The notes beneath the pieces are model-generated. The model saw nothing but the letters and a program-made list of their open reading frames with translations, was not told where the DNA came from and did no database searches. This document shows positions 8,315 through 17,989 of a DNA stretch of 64,000 nucleotides, piece after piece (the stretch's first letter is position 1; every line of letters begins with the position of its first letter). Position numbers and translations under genes: made by a program. Origin of the DNA: Phycicoccus sp. HDW14 (GTDB lineage Bacteria > Actinomycetota > Actinomycetes > Actinomycetales > Dermatophilaceae); NCBI RefSeq assembly GCF_011383005.1, contig NZ_CP049935.1:248001-312000 (forward strand), written 5' to 3'.

Positions 8315-9520
8315 GTGACGGACACCGAGGCAACACCCGGGGAGACGGCCGGCGCGACACCGACGACGTTCGCGGGCGTCGAGGACGCCCGGCAGCGGCT
8401 GCGCGAGGTCGGGTACCTCACCGACGACCGGCTCGCCACGACGGCCTTCCTCCAGTCGGCGCTCGGCAAGCCCCTCCTGCTCGAGGGCCCGGCGGGTGTC
8501 GGCAAGACCCAGCTCGCCCAGAGCGTCGCGGCCGCGACGGGGCGGCGGCTGCTGCGCCTCCAGTGCTACGAGGGCCAGGACGAGACCAAGGCCCTCTACG
8601 AGTGGGACTACGGGAAGCAGCTGCTCTACACCCAGATGCTCCGCGACAAGATCGGACAGGTCGTCGAGGACGCACCCGACATCGCCAGCGCCGTCGACCG
8701 GATCGCGGCCCAGGACAGCGTGTTCTTCTCCGAGCGCTTCCTCGTGGCGCGCCCACTGCTCGAGGCCATCACGTCCGAGGACCCCGTCGTCCTGCTCATC
8801 GACGAGGTGGACCGGGCCGACGAGGCCCTCGAGGCGGTCTTCCTCGAGCTGCTCGCCGAGTTCCAGGTCTCGGTGCCGGAGGTGGGCACGTTCGTCGCCG
8901 AGCAGACGCCGCTCGTCGTGCTCACGTCGAACAACACCCGCGACCTCTCGGCCGCCCTCAAGCGACGCTGCCTCCACCTCTTCCTCGACTACCCGGACGC
9001 CGAGCGCGAGCTGGAGATCATCCGGTCCAAGGACACCGGCCTCGCCGACGCGCTGGCCGCGCAGCTGGTGGGAGTGGTGCGCGGCCTCCGGGGGCTCGAG
9101 CTGCGCAAGGCCCCGAGCATCTCGGAGACGATCGACTGGGCCCGCACCCTGGCGGTCCTCGGCGTCACCGAGCTGTCGGCCCCGGTCCTCGCCGAGACGC
9201 TCAACGTCGTGACGAAGTACGAGCGCGACCTGGGCCTGGCCACCCGTGAGCTGCCGCGGCTCGTCGACCCGAACCGGACCGTGCCCGAGGACCGCGGCCA
9301 GGGACACGGCCACGGCCACGGGCACAGCCACGGCCACGGCCACGACGACGCCGACGGACCGGACGGACGCGACGTCCGCGCGGGCAAGGACCAACCTGGC
9401 CGGCACGACGAGGCGTACTACGGCTCACCGAGCGCCGGTGCGGCAGAACCGAAGCGGGTCGCGCCGGGACAGGGGCAGCGGTCGTTCCGCGGGGGCGGCG
9501 CCAAGCGACGGCCGGTCTAG
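8315..9520 (+). CDS. madB: MoxR-type AAA ATPase with histidine-rich tail (MadB family)
   Basis: A 401-residue AAA+ ATPase. Walker A is GPAGVGKT at 58-65, Walker B is VVLLIDEVD, and sensor-1 TSNN is present. After about residue 328 comes a tract of alternating Gly/His (GHGHGHGHSHGHGHDD), then a basic low-complexity tail. MoxR ATPases work with VWA proteins as chaperones that insert metals or cofactors into enzymes; the partner VWA gene follows by 8 bp. The His tract suggests zinc, nickel or cobalt handling for the adjacent dehydrogenase, which is inference. The GTG start has GGAGG 4 bp upstream. Confidence 0.85.
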   Translation: MTDTEATPGETAGATPTTFAGVEDARQRLREVGYLTDDRLATTAFLQSALGKPLLLEGPAGVGKTQLAQSVAAATGRRLLRLQCYEGQDETKALYEWDYGKQLLYTQMLRDKIGQVVEDAPDIASAVDRIAAQDSVFFSERFLVARPLLEAITSEDPVVLLIDEVDRADEALEAVFLELLAEFQVSVPEVGTFVAEQTPLVVLTSNNTRDLSAALKRRCLHLFLDYPDAERELEIIRSKDTGLADALAAQLVGVVRGLRGLELRKAPSISETIDWARTLAVLGVTELSAPVLAETLNVVTKYERDLGLATRELPRLVDPNRTVPEDRGQGHGHGHGHSHGHGHDDADGPDGRDVRAGKDQPGRHDEAYYGSPSAGAAEPKRVAPGQGQRSFRGGGAKRRPV

Positions 9521-9528
9521 GGCGACCG

Positions 9529-11054
9529 GTGGAGAGCTCGCTGCACCGCTTCATCCGGTTCCTGCGCCTGCACGGGATGCGGGTCAGCGTGGCCGAGGCG
9601 GTCGACGCGCTCGAGGCCGCGTCACAGCCCGGCATCATGGCCGAGCGCGAGGTGCTGCGCTCGGCCCTCGCGGTCACCCTCGTCAAGGACCGCCGCGACC
9701 AGCAGGTCTTCGACGAGGTCTTCGAGCGCTTCTTCCGGCTGCGCCGGGTGGTGCCGGAGGGCGAGGAGCACGGTCACGCCCACGACGACCTGTCGGACGA
9801 CGGCGAGCTGAGCGGGTTGACGATCTCGGACGAGCTCTCCGACACCCCGCAGCAGGGGCACAGCCACGGCAAGCCCCAGGACATCCGCGAGTTCTTCCGC
9901 CCGGAGGACCTGGCCCAGCAGTACAACCTCCACCAGGAGGCCAACAAGATCGACATGGCCTCGATGACCGACGAGGTGGTGCTGTCCAAGGACGGTGTGA
10001 CGCCCCAGGGCGAGGCCGCGCGGGTGCAGGTGTCGACCTCCCGGCTGCACAACCCCGGCACCCCGGGACGGCTCACCGAGGCGCGGGGCGCCGAGCTCGG
10101 CGTCGAGCTGACCGTCGCCGAGGAGCTGGCGCTGCTCAGCTGGCTCGGGGAGCCCGACGACGAGCTCGAGCGACTGCTCGACGACCCCGACGTCGCGGCC
10201 CTGCGCGACCAGCTCGCGCCCCTGCTCGCCGGGCTGCCGGAGCAGATCAAGCGCCACCTCGAGCAGCTGATGGCCGGGCAGGCCGAGGTCGAGGAGCGCG
10301 AGCTCGACGTCGCGCGCGCCGAGGTGCTCGCCGAACCCGACCGGCTGGCCTTCGAGGAGGCCGTGCGGCGGCTCCTGCGGGCGCTGCGGGGCGCGCCCCG
10401 GCCCGCCGGCACGTCGCCGGGCGCGGGGTCATCGACAGCCGTCGGACGATGCGCTCGAACATGCGGTACGACGGGGTGCCGTTCCGACCCGTGCTCGTGA
10501 GCAAGCGCGAGGACCGCCCGCAGCTGCTCGTCCTCTGCGACGTCTCGCTCTCGGTGCGGGCCACGTCGGGCTTCGCGCTGCACCTCGTCCACGGGCTGCA
10601 GTCGGTGGCCTCCAAGGTGCGGTCGTTCGCGTTCGTCGACGAGGTCGTCGAGGTGACCGACCTCTTCGCCGCCCACCACGTGCAGCAGGCGCTGGCCGCC
10701 GTGATGGCGGGTCGGGGTGACGGCGGGGTCGTCGACGTCGACGCCGACAGCGACTACGGCTCGGCACTGCGCCAGTTCCTCGAGGAGTTCGGCTCGGCGA
10801 TCACGCGCCGGACCACCGTCGTCGTCATCGGCGACGGTCGCGGCAACGGCAAGGACCCGGCGGTGGGTGCCTTCGAGGAGATCGCCCGGAGGGCGCGGCA
10901 CGTCGTGTGGCTGACGCCCGAGCCGCGGTACTCCTGGGGGCTGGGGCGCTGCGACCTCCCGCTCTACGAGCCGTCGTGCGACCACATCGAGGTCGTACGC
11001 AACCTCGGTGCCCTGGAGTCGTTCTCGCACCGGATGGGGGAGGTGCTGGTGTGA
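9529..11054 (+). CDS. madC: VWA-domain chaperone partner of the MoxR ATPase (MadC family; frameshifted)
   Basis: The N-terminal half (ESSLHRFIRFLRLHGMRVSV) is helical and contains a short His cluster (GEEHGHAHDD and QQGHSHGK). The C-terminal half is a CoxE-type von Willebrand A domain with the MIDAS start LCDVSLSVR (DxSxS) and VVVIGDGRGN. The frame is interrupted in the C4 run at 10396-10399; one restored base gives 508 residues. The stop overlaps the mftM GTG. With the MoxR protein it probably forms a maturation complex for the alcohol dehydrogenase. Confidence 0.83.
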
Positions 11055-11962
11055 CCGTCGCGCCGATCGACGCCCTCGCCCCCGCCGTCGGGGGCTGGTA
11101 CCGCGACGGGGTCGTCGTGGTGCGCCGGCGCGGGGTGGGGGCGAGGCGGCGTCTGGGGGTAGCCCGCACGCCGCACTTCGACCTCGGGCGGGCGGGCGGG
11201 GGAGACCTCGTCGTCGAGCACTCGCTGACCCTGGAGTCCATCGACGACGACCTCGCCGGGCTGCTGTCCGACGAGCTGTTCGAGCCCGGGTGGCTGCGCG
11301 GCTCCGAGGTGTTCGAGCGGGTGTTCACGGGGGTCGTGCTCACCTGCGCCGAGGACCCCGAGCTGGCGTGGGAGGCGTTCTACGCCAACACCCTCGCGGC
11401 GGTGGGCGCACTGGCCGGCGCCGGGGTGGAGCAGGCGGGCACGGCGTCCGGTCACGGCTGCGTGCGTGACTACGCACCGGTGTATGCGCACGCGGAGTCG
11501 CTCGTCGGGCCCGGCTCGGTGCTCGAGCTGGGCAGCTGCTTCGGGTTCCTCGCGCTGCGGCTCGCGGCATCCGGTCGCGCGGTCACCGCCTCCGACGTCT
11601 CGGGGGGCACCATGCGCCTCCTCGCCTCGATGGCCCCCCGCTTCGGGGTCGACGTCGCGACGCTCACCTGCGACGCGGCGCACGTCCCGGTGCCGGACGC
11701 CGGGGTCGAGAGCGTGCTCGCCGTGCACCTCCTCGAGCACCTCGAGCGGGACCACGCGGCCCGGGTCGTCGCCGAGGCTCGCCGGCTGGCCGCGCGTCGC
11801 GTCGTCGTCGCCGTCCCGCTCGAGGACGTCCCGAGCGAGCAGTTCGGTCACCTCTGGGCGGTCGCGCTGGACACCCTGCGGGAGTGGGGGCAGCAGGCGG
11901 TGGGGTGGCGCGCGGAGGTGCACGAGCACCACGGTGGCTGGCTGGTCCTCGACCGCGTCTGA
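11051..11962 (+). CDS. mftM: Mycofactocin oligosaccharide methyltransferase MftM
   Basis: A SAM-dependent methyltransferase of 303 residues. Known MftM enzymes methylate a glucose of the mycofactocin sugar chain. The N-terminal family region (ARTPHFDL, VEHSLTLESIDDDL, YANTLAAV) precedes a Rossmann core. That core has VLELGSCFGFLALRLAASG, an acidic residue after strand 2 (ASDVSG) and AVHLLEHLE. The GTG start overlaps the VWA stop (GTGA), tying cofactor modification to the dehydrogenase maturation genes. A generic class I methyltransferase is the alternative, but context and length favour MftM. Confidence 0.82.
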   Translation: MTVAPIDALAPAVGGWYRDGVVVVRRRGVGARRRLGVARTPHFDLGRAGGGDLVVEHSLTLESIDDDLAGLLSDELFEPGWLRGSEVFERVFTGVVLTCAEDPELAWEAFYANTLAAVGALAGAGVEQAGTASGHGCVRDYAPVYAHAESLVGPGSVLELGSCFGFLALRLAASGRAVTASDVSGGTMRLLASMAPRFGVDVATLTCDAAHVPVPDAGVESVLAVHLLEHLERDHAARVVAEARRLAARRVVVAVPLEDVPSEQFGHLWAVALDTLREWGQQAVGWRAEVHEHHGGWLVLDRV

Positions 11963-12054
11963 GGACGGCCGGCGAATCGTCCGGGTTTCTCCGTCGAATC
12001 GGGGCGCCCCGCGCGTCAGGGTGGTGTCGGACCCACCACCCGAGAGGACCCGCA

Positions 12055-12411
12055 ATGCCCCAGTACGTCGTGATGTTCCCCGCCGACGACGAGCGCGAGT
12101 GGAGCGCCGGCACCGAGGCGGATCACCAGCGCACCTACGACACCGATGCCGAGTTCGTCGCGGCGCTGCGGGCGCGCGGCGGGAGCGTCACCGGCGGGGC
12201 GGCCCTCGCGGACTCTGCCTCGGCGCGGACGCTGCGGCGGGGACCCGACGCCCGCGCGTTCGTCACCGACGGACCGTTCGCCGAGACCACCGAGCAGCTG
12301 TCCGGCTTCTACCTCGTCACCTGCGACCGGTACGACGACCTCGTGACCGCCGCCGAGGTCCTGGTCCGGGCGCACCCGGTCGTCGAGATCCGCCCGGTCG
12401 ACGAGGACTGA
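12055..12411 (+). CDS. YCII/DGPF-domain protein
   Basis: A 118-residue YCII-family protein. It begins MPQYVVMFPADDE and carries the DGPFAETTEQLSGFYLV segment that names the DGPF family. Its function is unknown; relatives often sit beside ECF sigma factor genes, but none is adjacent here. It has its own intergenic region of 92 bp after mftM, and the response regulator gene converges on it. Confidence 0.85.
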   Translation: MPQYVVMFPADDEREWSAGTEADHQRTYDTDAEFVAALRARGGSVTGGAALADSASARTLRRGPDARAFVTDGPFAETTEQLSGFYLVTCDRYDDLVTAAEVLVRAHPVVEIRPVDED

Positions 12412-12457
12412 GGTCCCGGGCGACGAGGTCGTCACCGGAGCAGCGGGTCGGACCGGG

Positions 12458-13141
12458 TCAGAGCATCCCGCGCTTGGTCGCCTCGTAGACCGCCTCGGCC
12501 CGTCCGGACACGTCGAGCTTGCGCAGGATGTTGCCGACGTGGAACTTCGCCGTGGTCTCCGAGATGTAGAGGCGCTTGCCGATCTCCTTGTTGGACAACC
12601 CTCGTGCCAGCAGCTGGAGCACCTCGTCCTCGCGCGCGGACAGCGTGGGCCGGGTCGGCGGCGGAGGCGCCTGCATCCCGCGCACCATGGCGGCGGCCGA
12701 GCGCGCGTCGAACGCCGACTCGCCCTGGCTGACGTCGTGGATGGCCCGCACGAGCGCGGCGGTGTCGACGTCCTTGACGACGTAGCCCTTGGCCCCTGCG
12801 CGGACCGCCTCGAGCACGAGGTGCTCGTCGAGGAAGGTCGTGAGCACGAGCACCGCCACCGAAGGGTGCCCGGTGCTGATCGCCTGGGCGAGCTCGAGCC
12901 CCTCGGTGTCCGACGACGTCGAGAGCTTGAGGTCGAGCAGCACGACGCGTGGTGTCACCCGCTCGAGCACGGCCAGCGCCTCACCGCGCGACGAGGCCTC
13001 GGCGACGACGGCGATGTCGGGCTCGCGCTCGAGCACCGAGCGCAGGCCCTGGCGGACGATCGCGTGGTCGTCGACGAGCATGACGCCGATGGGCTCCTGC
13101 TCGGTACGCGCGGGGGAACGGGAGTCGGTGGTGCTCAGCAC
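12458..13141 (-). CDS. madR: NarL/LuxR-type response regulator of the alcohol-oxidation locus (MadR/MnoR-like)
   Basis: A 227-residue regulator. The receiver domain has VDDHAIVRQGL and phospho-Asp in VVLLDLKL, with K in GYVVKDVD. The C-terminal LuxR helix-turn-helix reads LSAREDEVLQLLARGLSNKE. The GTG overlaps the kinase stop. A related pair, MnoSR, controls methanol oxidation in Mycobacterium smegmatis. By position this one most likely activates the methanol dehydrogenase and the adjacent alcohol dehydrogenase. Confidence 0.87.
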   Translation of the reverse strand: MLSTTDSRSPARTEQEPIGVMLVDDHAIVRQGLRSVLEREPDIAVVAEASSRGEALAVLERVTPRVVLLDLKLSTSSDTEGLELAQAISTGHPSVAVLVLTTFLDEHLVLEAVRAGAKGYVVKDVDTAALVRAIHDVSQGESAFDARSAAAMVRGMQAPPPPTRPTLSAREDEVLQLLARGLSNKEIGKRLYISETTAKFHVGNILRKLDVSGRAEAVYEATKRGML

Positions 13142-14507
13142 GGCGGTGCCTCCTCGGGGACGGGCAGGTCGAGCCCGGGACGGACGCGGACGACGGGGAG
13201 CGGGACGCGTGCCGTGACCCGGACGCCCCCGAGCCGAGAACGACGGAAGGTCAGGGCGCCGCCGAGGCCGCGGACCCGGCTGTCCATGTTGGCCAGGCCC
13301 TGGTGGCGCCCGTCGCGGATGGTCCGCCGCTCGAGCTGGAGCATCCGGCGCAGCGCGGCGGGTTCGCCGTCGCCGTCGTCGGACACCGAGACCACGAGGG
13401 CCTCGCCGAGCCAGCGGACGCGGACGACGGCGCGTCGGGCGGACGCGTGGGTGACGACGTTGAAGAGGGCCTCGCCGACGACCCGGGCGAGCTCGTGGTG
13501 GACGTCGTGGTCGAGGGCGACGCTCCGCCCCGCGACGCGGACCGTGATGTCGAGCAGCGAGCGGTGGTGGTGCACGACCTCCCGGAGCAGGTCCTCGAGC
13601 GAGGCGACGGACTCGCTGTGGGGCCGGGTCAGGGCGAAGATCGCCGAGCGCAGCTGCTCGACCGCCGTCTGCGTCAACGACTTCGCGGTCTCGAGCTGCC
13701 GTCCCAACGCCTCGGCACCGACCTCGACCGCCTCGCCCCGCGCCACCTCGACGGCCATGCCCGCCGAGAGCACGTACTGCGTGACGCTGTCGTGCAGCTC
13801 GCGGGCGATGCGGTGCCGTTCGGCGTCGACGAGCTCGCGCTGCTCGGCGACGGCCAGCCGGTGCTCGGCGGCCTCGAGCTCGGCGGTGCGGGTCGCGAGG
13901 TCGCGGGCCTGCGCCCGAGCCTCCTCGTGCAGGCGCTGCGCGCGCCGGTGCAGCGAGAGCCCGGCCTGGTACTGCTCGCTCGTGTGCAGCGACACGGCCG
14001 CCTGGTTGGCGAGGATGCGCAGCACGGCGAGGTCCTCGGGCTCCGGGTCCTCGGCGAGGCCGTGGCGCGCGGCCAGCCCCCGACCCGCCGGCCCTCCAGG
14101 TACATCGGCACCCGCACCCACACGTCGGTGCGCGCCGACGGCCCGGCGTACCCGGAGCGGATGGCCGACAACTCGAGGCGCACGTTCTCGGGGACCTCGG
14201 TGTGGTCGCCGACGCTGCGCCGGTCGGGTCCGATGACGACGAAGCGGGGCCGGGCCTTCTCGAGGTGGCTGTCGGCGAGGGCGAGCAGGGCCCAGTCGGC
14301 GTCGAGGTGGTCGGCGGCCGCCATCGCGACCTCCTCGAGCAACCCGCGCGGACCCTCGACGGTGCGGACGACGGCCCGGCTGATGGTGTCCATGGCCCGC
14401 ACGGCCCGCTGGGTGCGCTCGGTGGAGCGCAGGTACGCCGGGTAGTACGAGTTCTTCCCGGAGCGCACCCCGGTGAGCCGGGAGAGGTCGGTCGCGCCCT
14501 CGGTCAC
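13135..14507 (-). CDS. madS: Sensor histidine kinase with GAF-like sensor (MadS/MnoS-like; frameshifted)
   Basis: A cytosolic kinase with no membrane segment. The N-terminal half is GAF-like (residues about 40-200), followed by a coiled coil rich in Ala/Glu/Arg. The HisKA_3 box is ERHRIARELHDSVTQYVLS, and the HATPase region has VGEALFNVVTHA and VSVSDDGDG. The frame breaks in the C5 run at 14077-14081; repair gives 457 residues. GTG at 14507 overlaps the upstream dehydrogenase stop. The signal is unknown; an alcohol, an aldehyde or the redox state are candidates. Confidence 0.88.
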
Positions 14508-15707
14508 AGCGCCGCCCGGAAGATGCGCTCGATGTCCTCGGCGTCGGTGGGACGGGGGTTGGTCGTGAGGCACGCGTCCTCGAGGGAGTTCTGCGCGAGC
14601 ACGCCGAGGTGCTCCTCGGTGATGCCGAGCGAGCGCAGCGACCGGGGGACGCCCACCTCGTCGGCGAGGGCGCGCACCTGGTCGGCGAGGGCCTCGGCGA
14701 CCTCGTCGGCCGGCAGACCGTCGACCGGGATGCCCGCCGAGCGGGCCAGCGCGACGAACCGGTCGGGGGAGCTGGCGGCGTTGTAGCGGATGACGTGGGG
14801 CAGCAGGATGCCGTTGATGACGCCGTGGGGCGCGTCGAGCAGGCCGCCGACCTGGTGGCTCATCGCGTGCGTCGCCCCGAGGATCGCGTTGGTGAAGGCC
14901 AGGCCCGCGGCCAGCGCCGCCTCGGCCATCCCCGTGCGGGCCTCGGGGTCGTCGGGAGCGCGCATCGTCTGCACCAGGTGCTGGTTCACCAGCCCGACCG
15001 CGTTGAGCGCGTGCACGTCGGCGAGGGCGTTGTGGGCCCGTGACACGAACGCCTCGATGCCGTGGGTCAGGGCGTCGAGGCCGGTGGCGGCGTTGAGCCA
15101 CTCGGGCATCGTCACGAGGAGGCGGGGGTCGGTGATCGAGATGTCGGGGACGAGGGCGCGGCCCATGATCGTCACCTTCACGTGCCGCGTCGTGTCGGTG
15201 ATGATGCAGAACTGGCTGACGTCGGCGCCGGTGCCCGACGTCGACGGGATCATGAGCAGCGGGGGATCTCGCGGTGGACCTGGTCGACACCGCGGTAGTC
15301 GAGGATCGAGCCACCGTTGCCGGCGAGGACGGCCACGCCCTTGGCGGCGTCCATCGAGGACCCGCCGCCGATGCCGATGATGACGTCGCACTCGTTCGTG
15401 CGGTAGAGGTCGTGCGCGGCGGCGACCTCGAGGTCGCGGGGGTTCGGCGAGATGTCGCTGCAGACGACGGGGAGAGGCCGGCCTCACGCAGGTGGCCGAG
15501 CAGCTCGCGCACCCAGCCCGCTTCGACGATGCCGGGGTCGGTGACGACGAACGGACGGCGGGCCCCCAGCCGGCGGGCGGCGTAGCCGGCCTCGGCGAGG
15601 GCGCCGATGCCGAAGACGATCTCGGGGGCCTGGAACTTCACGAGCGCGGACGCGTCGACGGGCCACGTGGTGGCGGTCCCGGCACCGTTGCCGCGCGACC
15701 CCGTCAT
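14504..15707 (-). CDS. Iron-containing alcohol dehydrogenase (two frameshifts in this sequence)
   Basis: A group III alcohol dehydrogenase. The middle frame holds IIGIGGGSSMDAAKG, then PSTSGTGADVS, and metal-ligand regions are visible around DALTHGIEAFVSR and GATHAMSHQVGGLLDAPHG. Two bases are missing, one in the G run at 15469-15472 and one at 15261-15265; restoring both gives 401 residues. AGGAGG lies 6 bp before the ATG at 15707. It forms an operon with the kinase and regulator genes. It resembles 1,3-propanediol/lactaldehyde-type enzymes; the substrate is not readable. Confidence 0.9.
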
Positions 15708-15865
15708 CCGGCCTCCTGAGCCTCGGGTCCCGCAACGGTAACCCTCGGGTCGGCCGCGCGCACCCACCGATCCGGCGGATGCCCCGGCACGATGACACCT
15801 GTCCGACCGGGTAGGTCGCGTGGCGGCCCGGGCGTTCGTCGGTGCCGAGGGCCGGGTCGAGGGTG

Positions 15866-17146
15866 TCAGGGCGCGGGGACGGGCACCGGCTCGGCGTGGG
15901 CGCGCTCCTGGCGCAGCGCGGGCAGGTAGAACGCCGCGCCGAGGATGCTGAACGCGCCCGCGACGAGGATGGCCGTGGCGGTGCTGGCGGCCTCGGCGAG
16001 CGGGCCGAGCACGAGCAGCCCGAGGCTGTAGCAGCCGCCCCCGACCATCGAGTTCATCGACAGCACCGTCGTGCGGTTGTGGGCCTCGGCCTGCCGGTGC
16101 AGGAGGGTGCTGTGCACCGGCCCGGCCGTGCCGTGCAGCGTGTAGACGACGAAGAACGCCGTGACCAGCCCGACCGGCCCGGTCATCAGCGCCATGACGA
16201 CGACGAACGCGCCCTGGAGGACGCGCGAGGCGATGGCCGTCCAGGTGACCCCGACCCGCCGTGCGGCGAGCCCGGCCGCGGCCGAGCCGGCGGCGAAGAG
16301 CCCCCACGCGGCCGCCGAGACCGGGCCCATCAGCGCGCCGGCCCTGGCCTCCCCGCCGACGAGCTCGGAGAGGCGCACCGGCATGAGGGTCTCGAAGGCG
16401 ATCATCCCGATGCTCCAGAACACCTCGACCGCGACGAGCGCGAGCAGGACGCGGTTGGTGCCGAGCAGCCGGAGTCCCCGGGCCACGACGCGCGGGGCCT
16501 CGCGCGCGGAGTCGAGGGCGCGGCGCAGGCCGCCGGAGTCGACGTGGGTGACCGGCTCGCGCAGGAGGGCCGCCGTCGCGACGACGTTGAGGACGATGAA
16601 GACGATCGAGAGCCAGTAGGCGTTCTCGAGCGCGGTCAGCGACCGCACCGGGTGCCACGCGATGATCCCGCCCGAGAGGACCGCCCCTGCGGCGATGGCC
16701 GCCCCGAGCACGGTGCCGGCGCGCGCCAGCCCCTGCTCGACCTCGACGTCGGGGTCGTCGGCCTGGGCGGTGTCGACGTACCAGGACTCCAGGGGGCCGG
16801 AGTCCAGCGCGCGGAAGACGCCCTGGAGCAGCAGCGCGATGCAGAAGGCGACGAAGGTCTGGGCGACGACGTAGAGCAGGGCCGACCCGAGGGCCACGAC
16901 GGACGAGACGACGAGCAGCGGCCGGCGGCCGAGGGCGTCGGCGAAGCCGCCGGTCGGCAGCTCGAGGGCGAGGACGACGAAGCCCTGCATCGAGAGGATG
17001 ACGCCGAGCTGGGCCAGCGACATGCCGCGCTCGAGGGCCAGCAGGGTCGTGACCCCGATGACCAGGCCCACCGGGAACCAGCGGGTGAAGGTCAGGAGGA
17101 GCAGGACCCGGCGTGCCCGGCCGGCGGTCAGGGGAGCGGCGCTCAC
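15866..17146 (-). CDS. MFS transporter
   Basis: A 426-residue protein with about 12 hydrophobic segments. The family motif between helices 2 and 3 is present in the form GGFADALGRRPLLV. It is most like drug or multidrug exporters; the substrate is unknown. Its GTG overlaps the stop of the ArsR-like regulator gene upstream, so repressor and transporter form a two-gene operon, a common arrangement for efflux pumps induced by their substrate. Confidence 0.88.
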   Translation of the reverse strand: MSAAPLTAGRARRVLLLLTFTRWFPVGLVIGVTTLLALERGMSLAQLGVILSMQGFVVLALELPTGGFADALGRRPLLVVSSVVALGSALLYVVAQTFVAFCIALLLQGVFRALDSGPLESWYVDTAQADDPDVEVEQGLARAGTVLGAAIAAGAVLSGGIIAWHPVRSLTALENAYWLSIVFIVLNVVATAALLREPVTHVDSGGLRRALDSAREAPRVVARGLRLLGTNRVLLALVAVEVFWSIGMIAFETLMPVRLSELVGGEARAGALMGPVSAAAWGLFAAGSAAAGLAARRVGVTWTAIASRVLQGAFVVVMALMTGPVGLVTAFFVVYTLHGTAGPVHSTLLHRQAEAHNRTTVLSMNSMVGGGCYSLGLLVLGPLAEAASTATAILVAGAFSILGAAFYLPALRQERAHAEPVPVPAP

Positions 17147-17756
17147 CGCGCGCCACCGCCACGGGGGGCCCGGTCGAGGTCGACCGGGTACAGGACGGCG
17201 TACGTCGCCACGCGCCGCGCGGCGGGGTTGCCCTGGCCTACCCGGCGGTAGCGCGCGACGACGGCGTCGAGCTCGTCGCGCATCGCCCGGGCCTGCTCGG
17301 GCGTCGCGAGGACCCACGAGTCGTCCATCCCCATCGCGTCCCGCCACTCGACGGGCCATCCGGACTCGACGTCCAGCCACCGCTCGAAGCGCTCGCCGAG
17401 GTGGCGGGAGTAGTCGCGCTGGAGCCAGCCGAGGGCGGTCTCGGCGTCCTCGTCGCCGACGAAGTCGCTCGGCTCCCACTGGTGGCTCTCGGTGGCCGCC
17501 CGCCAGAGCCGGCGCTTGCCCTCGCCCTCGCCGGTGTCGGCGACGAGCCCGACGGACTCGAGGCGGCGCAGGTGGTAGGACGTCGCACCCGAGTTCGTGC
17601 CGAGCTGCGTCGCGAGGTCGGTGGCGGTCGCCGGGCCCCGACGCGCAGGGCCGAGAGCAGCCGGCTGCGCAGCGGGTGGGCGAGGGTCTTGAGGGACTGC
17701 GCGTCGAGCCGCAGGCCGGACAGGTGGCCGTCGGCGGAGACGTCGTTCGTGCTCAT
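17143..17756 (-). CDS. ArsR/winged-helix transcriptional regulator (frameshifted)
   Basis: The N-terminal winged helix starts LKTLAHPLRSRLLSALRV and continues in the other frame with TDLATQLGTNSGATSYHLRRLESVGLV, a typical ArsR-like DNA-binding fold. The C-terminal 100 residues form an effector domain of unknown ligand (GLVADTGEGEGKRRLWRA, then helices). One base is missing in the C4 run at 17636-17639; repair gives 204 residues. The ATG is placed at 17756, where a -10 box lies 6 bases upstream, suggesting a leaderless mRNA. Confidence 0.85.
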
Positions 17757-17762
17757 GCGTGC

Positions 17763-17792
17763 ATAATACCTTTGCACAGTTGCTTTGCACAA
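17763..17792 (-). promoter_or_regulatory. Promoter and direct-repeat operator of the ArsR/MFS operon
   Basis: On the minus strand TTGTGC (17787-17792) and TATTAT (17763-17768) are 18 bp apart. The start codon follows 6 bases after the -10 box, so transcription would begin at or next to the ATG. Two copies of TGTGCAAAG (plus strand CTTTGCACA at 17770-17778 and 17783-17791) occupy the spacer and the -35 box and are likely operator half-sites for the repressor. Confidence 0.65.
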
Positions 17793-17864
17793 GAGCCGTG
17801 CAGGCAGACTGTGCACGGGTGTCGTCGCAGGTCAGCACAGGTGCGCAGGGGTCCTGCGAGCGAT

Positions 17865-17989
17865 TTGGGGCGACCGTAGCCTCCCCGTAGCATTGAGGAC
17901 TGTTGTGCCGTGTGCCCTCGCGAGGGCTCCCCTCCCTCCCGGGAGCACTCGGCATCACGCCCCCGTCCACGACCCATGAGGAAGCCCCC
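17865..17989 (+). promoter_or_regulatory. rplM promoter and leader
   Basis: TTGGGG at 17865-17870 and TAGCAT at 17888-17893 are 17 bp apart, a good sigma-70 type promoter. The roughly 90-base leader contains the palindrome GCCCTCGCGAGGGC (17914-17927) and a C-rich stretch. This could be an autoregulatory ribosomal-protein leader, but no known class is recognised. Confidence 0.55.

Noticed and set aside
9299-9345. A tandem DNA repeat (GGCCACGGCCAC-like) in the MoxR gene.
   Set aside because: It is in frame and codes for the Gly/His tract, so it is treated as a protein feature and not as a separate repeat element.
909-15707. Decayed pseudogenes in the mycofactocin and alcohol dehydrogenase genes.
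   Set aside because: Each gene has only one or two single-base breaks in homopolymers, with otherwise intact active sites; the same pattern affects essential genes across the window.
13674-17162. An open frame of 1162 codons on the minus strand.
   Set aside because: It is a chance join of out-of-frame MFS sequence with parts of the alcohol dehydrogenase and kinase genes; only short sections are real and are annotated separately.
17914-17927. A known ribosomal-protein L13 leader element.
   Set aside because: There is a GC palindrome in the leader, but it does not match a leader class I can recognise; only a general note is made.
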